A stretch of DNA of 44,986 nt. Origin: a virus. The position numbers and the translations under genes were made by a program. The DNA is taken from the IMG/VR virus record IMGVR_UViG_3300009136_000010, positions 1 to 44,986 of that record, one strand, 5' to 3'. Shown here one piece after another: positions 29,394 to 38,944 of this stretch (within the stretch, counting starts at the first letter, position 1; each line of letters starts with the position of its first letter). The notes beneath the pieces were generated by a model that saw only the letters and a program-made list of their open reading frames with translations, was not told where the DNA came from and made no database searches.

Positions 29394-29495
29394 ATGGCCA
29401 AGGGAACACCGAAGAGAGACGGTAGCGGTAAGGGTACACGGGCCAATCGTGGCCGGGGCGGATGTACTCCTTCGCGAGGGCGTGGGAAGAAGTAA
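29394..29495 (+). CDS. 33-residue basic Gly-rich peptide
   Basis: ATG behind TAGGAGGATTG. The sequence is MAKGTPKRDGSGKGTRANRG followed by RGRG repeats and KK. Highly basic and disordered; probably binds nucleic acid or acts as a small accessory. The ribosome site is as good as those of neighbours. Confidence 0.5.
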   Translation: MAKGTPKRDGSGKGTRANRGRGGCTPSRGRGKK

Positions 29496-29504
29496 GGAGG
29501 CGCA

Positions 29505-29903
29505 ATGCGGGCAAAGAAAGGAACGGACGGGGTATACGATTTCGATGCACTTGTAGTAGAGCCGAGACTAGCGCGAGTCGGCGGCGAAGTTGTCGATGTC
29601 TCAATTATCCCCGTGGCTGTGACATTGGCCCTGGCGAAGCATTCCGACAGGACGAAAGAAGATATCCTAAAAGCAACTGAGGCGGATGCTGAGGGCGAGC
29701 TACGGAGGATATGCCAGATGGTCTCCGATGTCTGTACGCCGAACAATCCGAAGCTAACGGTTGAGTTCTTGATGAAGCATCTGGATCAACCTCGGCTGAA
29801 TGCCTTCACGCAGTTTGTTCTGATGCCAGTCACCGACGAGGCGGAGAGGCTCTTGGAAGAAGGAGAGGGAAACGCGGAGACCGACGAGCCTCAGTCAGTC
29901 TAG
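29505..29903 (+). CDS. Tail assembly chaperone G (short form)
   Basis: A 132-residue protein upstream of the tape measure, the typical place for lambda G-like chaperones. Mostly helical; VSIIPVAVTLALAKHSDRTKEDILKA and LRRICQMVSDVC. Ends at TAG 29,901 for the non-shifted product. A slippery heptamer in its last part gives the GT product described next. Confidence 0.8.
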   Translation: MRAKKGTDGVYDFDALVVEPRLARVGGEVVDVSIIPVAVTLALAKHSDRTKEDILKATEADAEGELRRICQMVSDVCTPNNPKLTVEFLMKHLDQPRLNAFTQFVLMPVTDEAERLLEEGEGNAETDEPQSV

Positions 29904-30136
29904 GGAGAATCGTCGGCGAGACCACGTGTCTCTACCACTGGGAGCCGCGTATCGTTCTATGGACGATGAACGTGGAACAGCTTGTATGGTGGTGGGACAA
30001 GGGATGGCGCACATGGGCGAGGCAACAGGGAATCGACCCGGATGCGGAACACGAAAGCGCGATTACTACGCCGGATCGGGAGGCGTTTCGTCGCGCGTAT
30101 CCACGGCTGAGGACTGGCGACACAATATCGAGGTAG
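29505..30136 (+). CDS. Tail assembly chaperone GT (-1 frameshift product)
   Basis: Ribosomes that slip back one base at GGGAAAC (29,867-29,873, read G GGA AAC in the G frame) continue in the -1 frame from CGC 29,873 to TAG 30,134, adding 87 residues. The added part is Trp/Arg-rich and looks coding: HWEPRIVLWTMNVEQLVWWW, DKGWRTWARQQGIDPDAEHE. No other start codon or ribosome site serves this frame. The GT product should bind tape measure and tail tube during assembly. Confidence 0.82.
29867..29873 (+). promoter_or_regulatory. -1 programmed frameshift site GGGAAAC
   Basis: The heptamer fits X XXY YYZ with X=G, Y=A, Z=C and is in the proper phase (gag GGA AAC gcg, the first G belonging to gag). 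It lies 28 bases before the G stop at 29,901. Lambda uses the near-identical GGGAAAG. A GC-rich stretch follows that could act as a stimulator, though I see no strong hairpin. Confidence 0.82.
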
Positions 30137-30146
30137 GGGGTGATCA

Positions 30147-32984
30147 ATGGCTCTAGGTGGCGTCGGCGCGATGACTGTTTCGTTGCTCGCGAATACTCGC
30201 GACTTCGATACGAAGATGGACCAGTCCACTACTAGGATGGGCAAGTTCCAGTCGTCCGTCAACAAGATGGGGACCGCTATCACGAAGTATGCGAAGCGGG
30301 CTGCGCTCGCTGCTACAGCCGCCATCGTCGCCTTCGGTGTCTCAGCGGTTAAGACGTTCGTCGACTTCGACACGGGGATGCGCGAAGTCTTCACGCTGAT
30401 GCCCCAGTTATCTGCTGAGGCGAAGGAGCAGATGACGGCGGATGTCAGGGATCTCGCTGAGACGATTGCAGTGCTGCCGACGAAGGTCGTCCCAGCCCTG
30501 TACCAAGCGATCAGCGCGGGAATCCCGAAAGAGAATGTCTTTACGTTCATGGAGATCGCGGGTAAGGCGGCCATCGGAGGCGTGACGGAGCTGGAAGTGG
30601 CCGTCGATGGTCTGACATCGGTGACGAACGCATACGGCGAAGCAGTCATCGATGCGCAGGAAGTCGCCGACATCATGTTCACCGCCGTCAAGCGCGGGAA
30701 GACGACCTTCGAGGAGCTTTCGGCACGCATGTTCCAGGCCGTCCCAATCGCCGCGAAGATCGGTCTATCGTTCAAGAACGTCGCTGGGGCCGCCGCGCAA
30801 ATCACCCTAGCCGGTGTCCCGATGCGCGTCGCAATGACACAGATCCGTTCCCTGCTGAACGAGGTCGCGTTCGAGGGCAAGGAGCTGAATAAAGTCTTCA
30901 CCGAAGCGGCAGGAGTATCCTTCCAGGAGTACATCGCAGCGGGTGGAGATATCGCCGGGGTCATCGAGATCCTAGAGGACGCAGCGGTAGACGCCGGTGT
31001 ATCCATCGCCGAGTTGACCTCCAACCTGGAAGCACAGCAAGCGATGTTGAGCCTAAGCGGTGTCGCGCTTGGCAGCCTGAGAGACATCCTAGACGAGATG
31101 TCGGACGCGACCGGTGCGGCGGATGCGGCCTACGCAGAGATGGCTGCCGGGATTCAGTATCAGCTCAATGAACTCAAGGTGTGGTGGCAGAACCTGCGAC
31201 TGGACATTGGTGAGGATCTCGCAGAGCAGATGGGGAAACTTCTGACGTGGCTACAGGACAATCAGAAGGAGATCGGGGATCGGATCAAGGCGATCTTCGA
31301 CGGCATCATCTCGGGCCTCGAATGGCTGTCCAAGAATGGCAAGACGGTGAAGATCGCACTGATGGCGATTGCGGCTGGTTTCGCGGCGATCTGGATTGCG
31401 GCGAATCCTATTCCGGCAGCGGTTATCGCGATCGGAGTAGCGATTGCTGCGCTGAGGCCGCCCAAACGCGAAATCATCGATGCGATGGCTGAGTTCGGTG
31501 ATACCATCGAGGCCGCTGGAGGGAAAGCCGCTGTGCTTGAGCGTACCATCGGATACTTGCAAGAGGCGTTCAATGACATTCCATCAGCGACACGAACGGC
31601 GGAACAAGTCATTGCACATCTTCTCTTTATGGTTGAGGACGCAGCAGTGGGATTTGTGCAGTTTGCGGAATTACCAAAGCCTGCTCTGGATAGGCTATCC
31701 GCGGGCTTAGACGAAATTGCCGATTCATTGGAAGACGTTCCGATTGAGGAGCGGATGAACGCCGCGAGGCTTTCGATCGATGTACTACTTTCCACTCTAG
31801 GCGAGACGTGGCCCGTGCTGAATCGGTTAAGAGAAGGCTGGCTAGGGTTAGGCGAGGACGTAGAGACGGCTGGCGATGCCATCGTGGAGGCGATAGAAGA
31901 GATAGACGATGCAACTAAGGAATCAGCAGAGGAGTGGGGAACCGAGTACAAGGACATCATCTCTTCGGCGTTGGCTGACACTCTATGGGAACTCGGGACA
32001 TTCCACCGCAAATCTCAGGATGCCGAGGAAGATCATTTCCAACGAATGGAGGACATCACCCAGGGCGCACTTGATCGTCTAGCGAATATCAACAGGACTG
32101 ATGAGGAAAGGCGCGCGAGCGCTAAGACTGCGTACACTCGCCGCTTGGAAGACATTGAGATTTGGTATTGGCGACGGGTTGAAGAGGGCGCTGCCAATAC
32201 AGCCGAGAAAAAGCTCGTACTGGAGGCTGAGAAGCAAGCAAGGCTTGAGGACGCATTGCTGAATCATACACGCAAGCTTGAGGATCTTGACGGCCAGTAT
32301 ACCCGCAACATCGAAAAGAATGAAGAAGATCGCGAACAGGCCCTAGCAGACGAACTTGCAGCCTATGAGGAAGTACGTCCTGAGATCACTGATGTTGTCG
32401 AGCAAGGCTTCAAGGATATGGTCGATGCTATCGTACAATCTGGGATCGACCAAGTAATACAGGGCGTAGTGGATAACCTCTGGGGATTAGCGAGTGAGGC
32501 TGGGCTGGCAATAGAAGCCACGAATACGGCCGTAGCTGGATTGGATTTAGGGCCGCTTGCGGCTCTGGCTGTCCCCTTGCTGTACGGGTCTATCGATCCA
32601 AAGATAACCCATCAGTTCGGGAAACAGCTTGACAAGGTTCTGCGTTTCCTTCTGGGAATAGCGCCGACAGAAACTGGATTACAGGTAGGGACTTATGCGG
32701 CGGGCGGTATCGTGCCTGGGCCGAAAGGCGAACCGCATGTTATCGTAGCACACGGTCATGAGCAAGTGATGACGCCGGAACAACGCGAAGGAATGCGCAT
32801 CGACTATCGGATGATCGGGCAAGCAGTGGAGGCCGGTGCCTACAATGCGATGATGGAGGCCCTCGGTAGACAACCAAAGAGGGCGGTCGTCTTCAATGTG
32901 GGTGGCCGGGAGATGGCGCGTGCTTTATTCAATCCATTCCTGGAAGAGAACGACCGACGCGGCGGGGTGATCGTGACGGCATGA
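30147..32984 (+). CDS. Tape measure protein
   Basis: 945 residues, the second longest gene after the hub protein. An N-terminal TMP core (MKEQ-like coiled coil with LMPQLSAEAKEQMTADVRDLAET and PALYQAISAGIPKENVFTFMEIAGKAAIGG) as in PhageMin_Tail family, transmembrane-like helices near residues 400-432 (ALMAIAAGFAAIWIAANPIPAAVIAIG), and a charged coiled coil near 630-730. It sets tail length (about 140 nm by the usual 1.5 A per residue) and follows the chaperones by 10 bp. Confidence 0.9.
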   Translation: MALGGVGAMTVSLLANTRDFDTKMDQSTTRMGKFQSSVNKMGTAITKYAKRAALAATAAIVAFGVSAVKTFVDFDTGMREVFTLMPQLSAEAKEQMTADVRDLAETIAVLPTKVVPALYQAISAGIPKENVFTFMEIAGKAAIGGVTELEVAVDGLTSVTNAYGEAVIDAQEVADIMFTAVKRGKTTFEELSARMFQAVPIAAKIGLSFKNVAGAAAQITLAGVPMRVAMTQIRSLLNEVAFEGKELNKVFTEAAGVSFQEYIAAGGDIAGVIEILEDAAVDAGVSIAELTSNLEAQQAMLSLSGVALGSLRDILDEMSDATGAADAAYAEMAAGIQYQLNELKVWWQNLRLDIGEDLAEQMGKLLTWLQDNQKEIGDRIKAIFDGIISGLEWLSKNGKTVKIALMAIAAGFAAIWIAANPIPAAVIAIGVAIAALRPPKREIIDAMAEFGDTIEAAGGKAAVLERTIGYLQEAFNDIPSATRTAEQVIAHLLFMVEDAAVGFVQFAELPKPALDRLSAGLDEIADSLEDVPIEERMNAARLSIDVLLSTLGETWPVLNRLREGWLGLGEDVETAGDAIVEAIEEIDDATKESAEEWGTEYKDIISSALADTLWELGTFHRKSQDAEEDHFQRMEDITQGALDRLANINRTDEERRASAKTAYTRRLEDIEIWYWRRVEEGAANTAEKKLVLEAEKQARLEDALLNHTRKLEDLDGQYTRNIEKNEEDREQALADELAAYEEVRPEITDVVEQGFKDMVDAIVQSGIDQVIQGVVDNLWGLASEAGLAIEATNTAVAGLDLGPLAALAVPLLYGSIDPKITHQFGKQLDKVLRFLLGIAPTETGLQVGTYAAGGIVPGPKGEPHVIVAHGHEQVMTPEQREGMRIDYRMIGQAVEAGAYNAMMEALGRQPKRAVVFNVGGREMARALFNPFLEENDRRGGVIVTA

Positions 32985-33358
32985 GCGCGATAAAAGGCAG
33001 GTTCTGGTTGGGGCCGTTGGACTCGGAGACGCTATTCGAGACGGGTTGGCAGGCATTCGACGAGGAGGACTTCGCGATTAACCGAGAAGGCCGTGTAGCG
33101 AACGGCGATCTTGTGATCGATACGATCGCGACGAAGAAGGAGTTCGCGCTTTCCTATACGGCGATGTTGCAGACAACGCGTGACACGTTCAAGGCGCTCT
33201 ACGCTATTGGGGTCACATCGGTATTGAGCCTGATCGTGGAAAACGAGAATGATTCAACGGATACGTATGTGGTGAAGCTCCGACCATTCAAGTTGCGCCG
33301 GGTGTTGGCAATGGACCAATGGTTGTGGGCAGGAACGATTACGATAGAGGAGGTTTAG
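32981..33358 (+). CDS. Baseplate/tail-tip protein candidate
   Basis: A 125-residue protein after the tape measure (ATGA overlap). Beta-rich with LWAGTITIEEV at the end and KGRFWLGPLDSETLFETGWQAF at the start. Distal tail position suggests a small tail-tip component. Not individually recognised. Confidence 0.6.
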   Translation: MSAIKGRFWLGPLDSETLFETGWQAFDEEDFAINREGRVANGDLVIDTIATKKEFALSYTAMLQTTRDTFKALYAIGVTSVLSLIVENENDSTDTYVVKLRPFKLRRVLAMDQWLWAGTITIEEV

Positions 33359-33544
33359 ATGCGGGTTACAGGCAAGGTGAAGAGACCGGTAGCTACAGTC
33401 CGGGCAGTTGTGACGAAGGCGAACGGCGAAGTGATCGACCTCGGACAGGTTGCGGGGCCGGACAAGACGCCGGAAGACATCGAGAAAAGCAAAGCGGGCC
33501 GGAAACGGTTGGACGAGCTAGCGAAGGAGAGTAGACATGGCTGA
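33359..33544 (+). CDS. Small tail-region protein
   Basis: 61 residues following directly behind the previous stop with GAGGAGG in front. Beta N-terminal (VRAVVTKANGEVIDLGQVAG) and a charged helical C-terminus. Overlaps the next gene by 8 nt. Unknown role in the tail module. Confidence 0.58.
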   Translation: MRVTGKVKRPVATVRAVVTKANGEVIDLGQVAGPDKTPEDIEKSKAGRKRLDELAKESRHG

Positions 33545-33944
33545 TGTAGTGTACGTGGTAGACCAAGGATTGCAGATCGGCGTGGACAACCTGCTGAAGA
33601 CTGCGATAGGGGAGAAGCCGAGGTGGGTGGGTTGGGGCACGGACGGCACGGCGGCGGAGAAGGTTGATACTACTCTGGGAGCAGAGGCACCGGAGGCTCG
33701 GGCTGACACTGAGGCGGGTGCCAATACTAGGACTCAGGAGGACACAGCCACGACGGGTGATACGCTCCAATGTGTTGCTACGCTTACGGCGGGTGCAGCG
33801 AGGGCGATTCAAGAGGTTGGGTGGTACGCACATGAAACGGACGAAGCTGGGTATCTCTACCTCCATGGCACGTTCGACGTGATCAACTTGACGACGGGAG
33901 ACTCGATCGAGTTCACTATCGACGCAGTGTACAACCAGCTATAG
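33537..33944 (+). CDS. Tail-fibre-region protein
   Basis: A 135-residue protein with MADVVYVVDQGLQIGVDNLLKTAIGEKPRWVGWGTDGTAAEK and a beta-rich C-terminus (ARAIQEVGWYAHETDEAGYLYLHGTFDVINLTTGDSIEFT). This arrangement is common in phage proteins near tail fibres that attach to the baseplate. The exact role is not known. Confidence 0.6.
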   Translation: MADVVYVVDQGLQIGVDNLLKTAIGEKPRWVGWGTDGTAAEKVDTTLGAEAPEARADTEAGANTRTQEDTATTGDTLQCVATLTAGAARAIQEVGWYAHETDEAGYLYLHGTFDVINLTTGDSIEFTIDAVYNQL

Positions 33945-33968
33945 GTGTAGCCTTACGGGAGGTGGAAT

Positions 33969-35339
33969 ATGACTACCCTGGCTGCGCCTAGTGTGAATGA
34001 GTGTCAGTCAACGTTGGCGGCGAGCTTCACGCGTGGGACGGATGACACGATTACGTTGGCGGATGCAACGCTGTTTCCGAGCGCTGCTCATGTTGTCCGG
34101 ATTCGGAACACGAATAACACGAAGTGGTGTCTTGTCATCTATACGACGAAGGCAGCGAACGTTCTGACGATGGGCGGCGGTGCCGCTGATTACGCAGTCG
34201 CCAAGAATGTAACCGTAGGCGATGAAGCTTACGTGTGGCCGATCGGAAGCAACATTGAGATCCTTTGTGCGGCGGATGAGATCGGACAAATCATGGCCCC
34301 GATTGCGGGCGCGGGAGCGGGCGAGATCTTCTTCGAAGAATCGGGTGTGCTTGAGACCGACTCAGGTCTCGTCTGGGTCAACGCGAGCAAGCGGCTGGAC
34401 ATCACGAAGACGGCGCTGGGGACGACTCCCAGCGGTGGCCTCAAGCTGATCAATACGACGGTCGCAGCAGATGGCGCACAGCAATACTCACCACCGCACA
34501 TTCAGACTGGCTACGGCTGGGAGACTGATACCACCTCGTCAATGGCTGTGTCTTTCCGCCGTTTCGTCCGCCCAGTTCAGGGTGCAGCAGCACCTACTGG
34601 CTGGCTTGATTTCCAATCATCGATCAACGGTGGGGCATACAGTACCAACTTCCGGATTGGTACAAATGGCGCGGCCTACATAAATCCAACAGCGGGCGCG
34701 GGCTTTACAGTGGACGGCACGCGACCTATCGAGTTGCTCGGCACAGGCTATATCAACTGGAGTGGCGCAGCCGGTGGTTGGATCAACGTCTTCCAGTTTA
34801 AGGGGAACCTTGGTACGAACCTATGCCAAATTGGAACTATGGGTTCCGCAGACGCGTTCACGAGATTCTTCGTCGGCCCTGCATGGAATAATACGTGGCT
34901 AGAATTGACGAGTACAGCACTGGTCATCAACGAGAATAGCGCGGATCGCGACGTGCGCGTGGAGTCCGATGGGAATATCAATGGTCTCTTTTTTGAGGGA
35001 TCGAGAGGCAATCTTGGACTCGGGACAGCGACTTTGGATGGCACGGCGGAAGGGTGTCTTACGGTGGCGTTGACGGCGAATCCGCCCGCAGCGCACACTG
35101 ACGACCAAGCCTATCTCTACGTCAAGGATGTGAATGCCGCTGCTGGCTATGCTGGCTTCCACATGATGGGCGAGAATGGGGCGAATAGCTACGAACAGAT
35201 CATATGTGGTGTCGTCATCAAGGCGGATACCGGGCGAACGGCCACTCCAAATGCGGGGATGATAGAGATCAACACGTTCGATGAGGAAATCTTGATGTAT
35301 ACTGGCGTGGAGTGGGTACAAATAGGTGTCCCCGTATAG
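33969..35339 (+). CDS. Tail fibre or baseplate-wedge protein
   Basis: 456 residues, low in charged residues and rich in Thr, Gly and Ala. Beta repeats (FTRGTDDTITLADATLFPS; NGAAYINPTAGAGFTVDGTR; LFFEGSRGNLGLGTATLDGTAEGCLTVAL) and a conserved-looking C-terminal region (QIICGVVIKADTGRTATPNAGMIEINTFDEE) suggest a trimeric fibre. Ribosome site ACGGGAGGTGG. Confidence 0.6.
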   Translation: MTTLAAPSVNECQSTLAASFTRGTDDTITLADATLFPSAAHVVRIRNTNNTKWCLVIYTTKAANVLTMGGGAADYAVAKNVTVGDEAYVWPIGSNIEILCAADEIGQIMAPIAGAGAGEIFFEESGVLETDSGLVWVNASKRLDITKTALGTTPSGGLKLINTTVAADGAQQYSPPHIQTGYGWETDTTSSMAVSFRRFVRPVQGAAAPTGWLDFQSSINGGAYSTNFRIGTNGAAYINPTAGAGFTVDGTRPIELLGTGYINWSGAAGGWINVFQFKGNLGTNLCQIGTMGSADAFTRFFVGPAWNNTWLELTSTALVINENSADRDVRVESDGNINGLFFEGSRGNLGLGTATLDGTAEGCLTVALTANPPAAHTDDQAYLYVKDVNAAAGYAGFHMMGENGANSYEQIICGVVIKADTGRTATPNAGMIEINTFDEEILMYTGVEWVQIGVPV

Positions 35340-35353
35340 GGGAAGGAGGCATA

Positions 35354-35722
35354 ATGAAGCGATTGCGCATTGACGGGGAAGCAGTTCAACTCGACGGAAC
35401 GCCATACATCAAGGAGTTCGACGACGAAAGCAAGCCGGTTAACTGGACGATCCGGACTCTTCTGATGGACACGATTCAGGCTGTCGCGATGCTTGCGATG
35501 GGAGATTCCTTGATCCTCTGGAAGATTGGCCTACGCTTGGCGGATCACAAAAAGCCAACGATCGACCTCGAAGACACCGACTTCAGCAAGCTCAAGGCTG
35601 CATACGCCCATCCCCAGGCACTTCTCACGAAGGAGAACTGGGTCAAGGCGAACATCGGCCTCGCTTTCGAGAACGTGGAGGACATCGATGTAGACACCGG
35701 AAAGAAGAAGCCCGCGAAGTAG
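35354..35722 (+). CDS. Hypothetical tail-region protein
   Basis: ATG 35,354 chosen for AAGGAGGC just before; 122 residues. It has a helical middle (TIRTLLMDTIQAVAMLAMGDSLILWKIGLRL) and a polar C-terminus. It resembles small tail assembly or baseplate accessory proteins by size and helical content. No family assigned. Confidence 0.6.
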   Translation: MKRLRIDGEAVQLDGTPYIKEFDDESKPVNWTIRTLLMDTIQAVAMLAMGDSLILWKIGLRLADHKKPTIDLEDTDFSKLKAAYAHPQALLTKENWVKANIGLAFENVEDIDVDTGKKKPAK

Positions 35723-35728
35723 GTCCCC

Positions 35729-38700
35729 ATGTATGGCCATAACCGATACGGCACGACCCGCTATGGCGCGTCCGAAGAGGATGTGACCGTATTCGTCAAG
35801 GTGCTCCATGCGGCGAACGTAACGGTTACTGGCAGTGCCCTTAAAGCCATGGTGATTCGGGCGCTTACTGGATCGGTTACTGTAGCAGCTAACGTTATCC
35901 GGAAAAGCGTTCGAACATTCGCGGCGGTGGTTACCGTCGCTGCTTCAATGCGCCCATTCTCTGTCGGCAAAGTCTTGACCGCTTCTGTCACGGCAGTTGC
36001 TTCTCGCGGCATGACGGCGATCACGAAAACGGTAGACGCGGCGAATGTCACGGTCGCAGCGAGTGTCATCAAGGCGATGACGATTCGGGCATTTACCGCG
36101 TCAGTCACCGTGATAGCTAGTATCGTCCGGAAGGGCGGCAAGGTACTCGCGTCAGCGGTGACAGTTGCAGCATCGATGCGGCCCTTCTCTGTCGGCAAGG
36201 TGATAGCAACGAATGTGACCGTCGCAGCTGCACGCGGGATCACGAACGTCACGAGAACGTTGGGTGCGGCAAACGTCACGGTGACAGCCAGCGTCATCAA
36301 GGCGATCACAATCCGGGCGTTCGTCGCCAGCGTAACGGTCGTCAGCAATATCGTCCGGAAGATCTTCAAGGCTCCCTCGGGCGGCGTCACCGTCTCGGCA
36401 ACGGTAGTCCGCAAGGTCCTCAAGAAGGCTACCGCCAACGTAACGGTAGATAGTAGATTCTCCTGGTTCCTGTACGACATCGACTGGCTGATGAATCAGA
36501 CCATTCGCCAGATCCACGCCAAGGCCCAGATCACCTACACCGATCCGTACTTCTCCGCTGGGATTGTCGCAGAGGCGTCGGAAACGGGCCGCTTCACCTA
36601 TCCGGCCCAGACGCTGGACAACGTCACTGAGACGGCATACAAGTGGTTCTCCCTGCATGAGAACGTGCTTGACGGCACCTATCATCCACTGCCGTCGAAT
36701 CAGGAGATCAGCGTCGGATGGTGGGGCGCGACGCTCTCGGACGCCGTGACGGGGAACATAGCTCCAGGTGTGGCCGTGCTCACGATCACCTTCGCGGCGC
36801 GACTGATGACGACTCTGCTGGTCGTCGGAGACGACAAGCTCAATGAGTATCCGGTGGACTTCACGGTGAAGCTCTACGATGCGGGGGGATTGGTTCACAA
36901 TGAGATAGTGACCGGCAACACCTTGAACACATGGACGGCGGATCTCACGCCGCCGCATGACAACGTCATTGAACTCGTGCTGGAGATCACGAAGTGGTCT
37001 GAGCCGGAGTCCGTTGTCAAGATTGCACAGTTCTTCACGACGATCGAGGAGACGTACCTGTCCGAGAATGGGGACATCGTGTCAGTCCGGGTGCTCGAAG
37101 AGATGGAATACGCCGGAACGACGATTCCCCAGGGCAACGTATCGACCAATGTGATCACCCTGCGGCTAAACAACATTGATGGCAAGTTCTCGGCAGGGAA
37201 CTATGAGAGCCCGCTGTACGGAGACTTGCTGAACAACCGGGCGATCAAGGCTTGGCTCGGGGCCGACTTGTGGCCTTCCGGTGTACGTGTGTGGTATCCG
37301 CTGGGGGTATTCTACTCGCGTGACTGGATCACGCGGGAAGATGAAACATGGGCCGAGGTCCAGGGCTACGACTCGCTCGATCGGTTGCAGCGGACGGAGT
37401 TCGCGACATCCGAAGTCTATGAGAGTGTGACGCTGCACGATCTCGCGGTGACAATCATGACTAACGCAGGATTGACGACAGCGGACTGGTCGATCGATGC
37501 GGTTCTCGACACGGGGGCTTACACGATACCCTACGCATGGTTCGATCGGATGTCTCACCGGGAAGCGTTGCGACTGATCGCAGCAGCAGCACTCGGCCAA
37601 GTCTACTGTGATCGAGACGGGATCATCGTGCTTGAGATCTATGAAGCACCCGTGGCACACCATCAGGACTGGGAGTTCGACCAGGCCAACTTCTTCACTA
37701 TCGACCATCCGTTGCAGTGGTCGCAGATGATCAACTATGTGCAGGCGCGGGCAAACCCACGAGTAGCGTCAGCGGAGCAGGATATCTGCCTCGACACCGA
37801 GGCGTTCACCGTACCCGGAGGTCCAGGGACCGTGACGAAGACGCACTTCTTCGATCTGTCGCCATGTATCAATGTGGTCGATCCTATCGTGTTCACGCAG
37901 AGCGACACACACATAACGCTTGGAGCAAGGACTGTCTACGCTTGGGGGATGTCCCAGACTTACGAGAACTCCGATCCAGGCGACGAACAAGTCTTGACTG
38001 TGACCATTCGGGGCAAGCTGCTCGAAGTACAGGGTGGCCGCGTTGTGGTTGCGCAGGACGCTGACAGCATTGCGCAGAACAGCAAGCAGACATTGAGCGA
38101 ACCGATCACGAGCGAGTTCTGGCAGACGGAGGAGCAGGCTCAGGCTGCCGCCGATTCCGTACTCGCCGTCTACAAGGACCCGCGCCATGATGTGGTGATG
38201 GAGGCACGAGGAAACATCAGCAACCTGTTGGGCGACCGCGTATTGGCTCCAGACTACAAAGATCTGGCTGTAGATCAGTTTGCCATCGTACGGCAGGACA
38301 TCTCCTACGACGGTGGACTGAAAGCGGGTGTGACGTGCCAAAGACTCGTGGCCGCTGGCAAGAGATACCGCAAGGGGCTCAGTGCCGGAGTGACTGTGGC
38401 GGCCACGGCAGGCAGGGCTAGACTGTACAAGAAGACTCTTACCGCCAATGTGACTGTCGCGGCTTCTGTAACCCCGAGAGAGGTCATTACTCTCGGCGCT
38501 TATGCTATAGATCGTGCTTCGAGCGAAGGCGGTGGAAAGACACTAATTGCCATAGAGAATCCAGCAAGTCGGACAGGTGTGGTTGATACTGTGGAGATCT
38601 ATCTAGCGAGCATTGAGGGAACAGGTGCCGGTTATAAAGTGGGGACCTTCCACGTGGCTAGCTATATTTATCTCTCGTGCAGGGATTACGAATCATTGCC

Positions 38701-38929
38701 TAACTTGTCTCTTGGGTACAACAAAATTACTGGATTGTCGATCAACGCAGAACCGGGAGACTTCATCGGCGTATTCGTACCTGCATCGCAGGGGACGATA
38801 GAGCGAGATACAACAGGTGGCGACGATTACGCGTGGAAGGATGGCGACCAATTCGATGCCGGGAATCAAATATACAACATTATGGACGATGATACACTAA
38901 GTTTGCACGGACGCGGCGTGGCGACATAG
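35729..38929 (+). CDS. Tail hub / tip protein with VTVAAS repeats
   Basis: 1,066 residues, the longest gene. Residues 1-12 hold the RYGTTRYG motif; about 25-245 comprise a series of 19-residue units (core SVTVAAS, followed by a basic RK or PF segment and TA/AS). Four such units make 76-residue super-repeats, of which about three are seen. The middle (about 250-750) is a hub-like region (ITYTDPYFSAGIVAEASETGRF; FYSRDWITREDETWAEVQGYDSLDRLQRTEF). Further repeats appear at about 885-925 (GVTVAATAGRA, NVTVAASVTP), then a C-terminal beta domain. Position and size fit a central fibre that contacts the receptor. Confidence 0.68.
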   Translation: MYGHNRYGTTRYGASEEDVTVFVKVLHAANVTVTGSALKAMVIRALTGSVTVAANVIRKSVRTFAAVVTVAASMRPFSVGKVLTASVTAVASRGMTAITKTVDAANVTVAASVIKAMTIRAFTASVTVIASIVRKGGKVLASAVTVAASMRPFSVGKVIATNVTVAAARGITNVTRTLGAANVTVTASVIKAITIRAFVASVTVVSNIVRKIFKAPSGGVTVSATVVRKVLKKATANVTVDSRFSWFLYDIDWLMNQTIRQIHAKAQITYTDPYFSAGIVAEASETGRFTYPAQTLDNVTETAYKWFSLHENVLDGTYHPLPSNQEISVGWWGATLSDAVTGNIAPGVAVLTITFAARLMTTLLVVGDDKLNEYPVDFTVKLYDAGGLVHNEIVTGNTLNTWTADLTPPHDNVIELVLEITKWSEPESVVKIAQFFTTIEETYLSENGDIVSVRVLEEMEYAGTTIPQGNVSTNVITLRLNNIDGKFSAGNYESPLYGDLLNNRAIKAWLGADLWPSGVRVWYPLGVFYSRDWITREDETWAEVQGYDSLDRLQRTEFATSEVYESVTLHDLAVTIMTNAGLTTADWSIDAVLDTGAYTIPYAWFDRMSHREALRLIAAAALGQVYCDRDGIIVLEIYEAPVAHHQDWEFDQANFFTIDHPLQWSQMINYVQARANPRVASAEQDICLDTEAFTVPGGPGTVTKTHFFDLSPCINVVDPIVFTQSDTHITLGARTVYAWGMSQTYENSDPGDEQVLTVTIRGKLLEVQGGRVVVAQDADSIAQNSKQTLSEPITSEFWQTEEQAQAAADSVLAVYKDPRHDVVMEARGNISNLLGDRVLAPDYKDLAVDQFAIVRQDISYDGGLKAGVTCQRLVAAGKRYRKGLSAGVTVAATAGRARLYKKTLTANVTVAASVTPREVITLGAYAIDRASSEGGGKTLIAIENPASRTGVVDTVEIYLASIEGTGAGYKVGTFHVASYIYLSCRDYESLPNLSLGYNKITGLSINAEPGDFIGVFVPASQGTIERDTTGGDDYAWKDGDQFDAGNQIYNIMDDDTLSLHGRGVAT

Positions 38930-38944
38930 AACAGGAGGCGCAAT

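Noticed and set aside
29926-30156. 76-codon ORF downstream of the chaperone gene
   Set aside because: Poor ribosome site, overlaps the tape measure start and lies in a different frame from the well supported frameshift extension.
29957-31087. Long minus-strand ORF of 376 codons opposite the tape measure gene
   Set aside because: Composition mirrors the codon pattern of the plus-strand gene, there is no ribosome site, and no other minus-strand gene exists in the window.
35761-36480. Minus-strand ORF of 239 codons with Thr/Val repeats
   Set aside because: It is the antisense image of the VTVAAS repeats of the hub protein.
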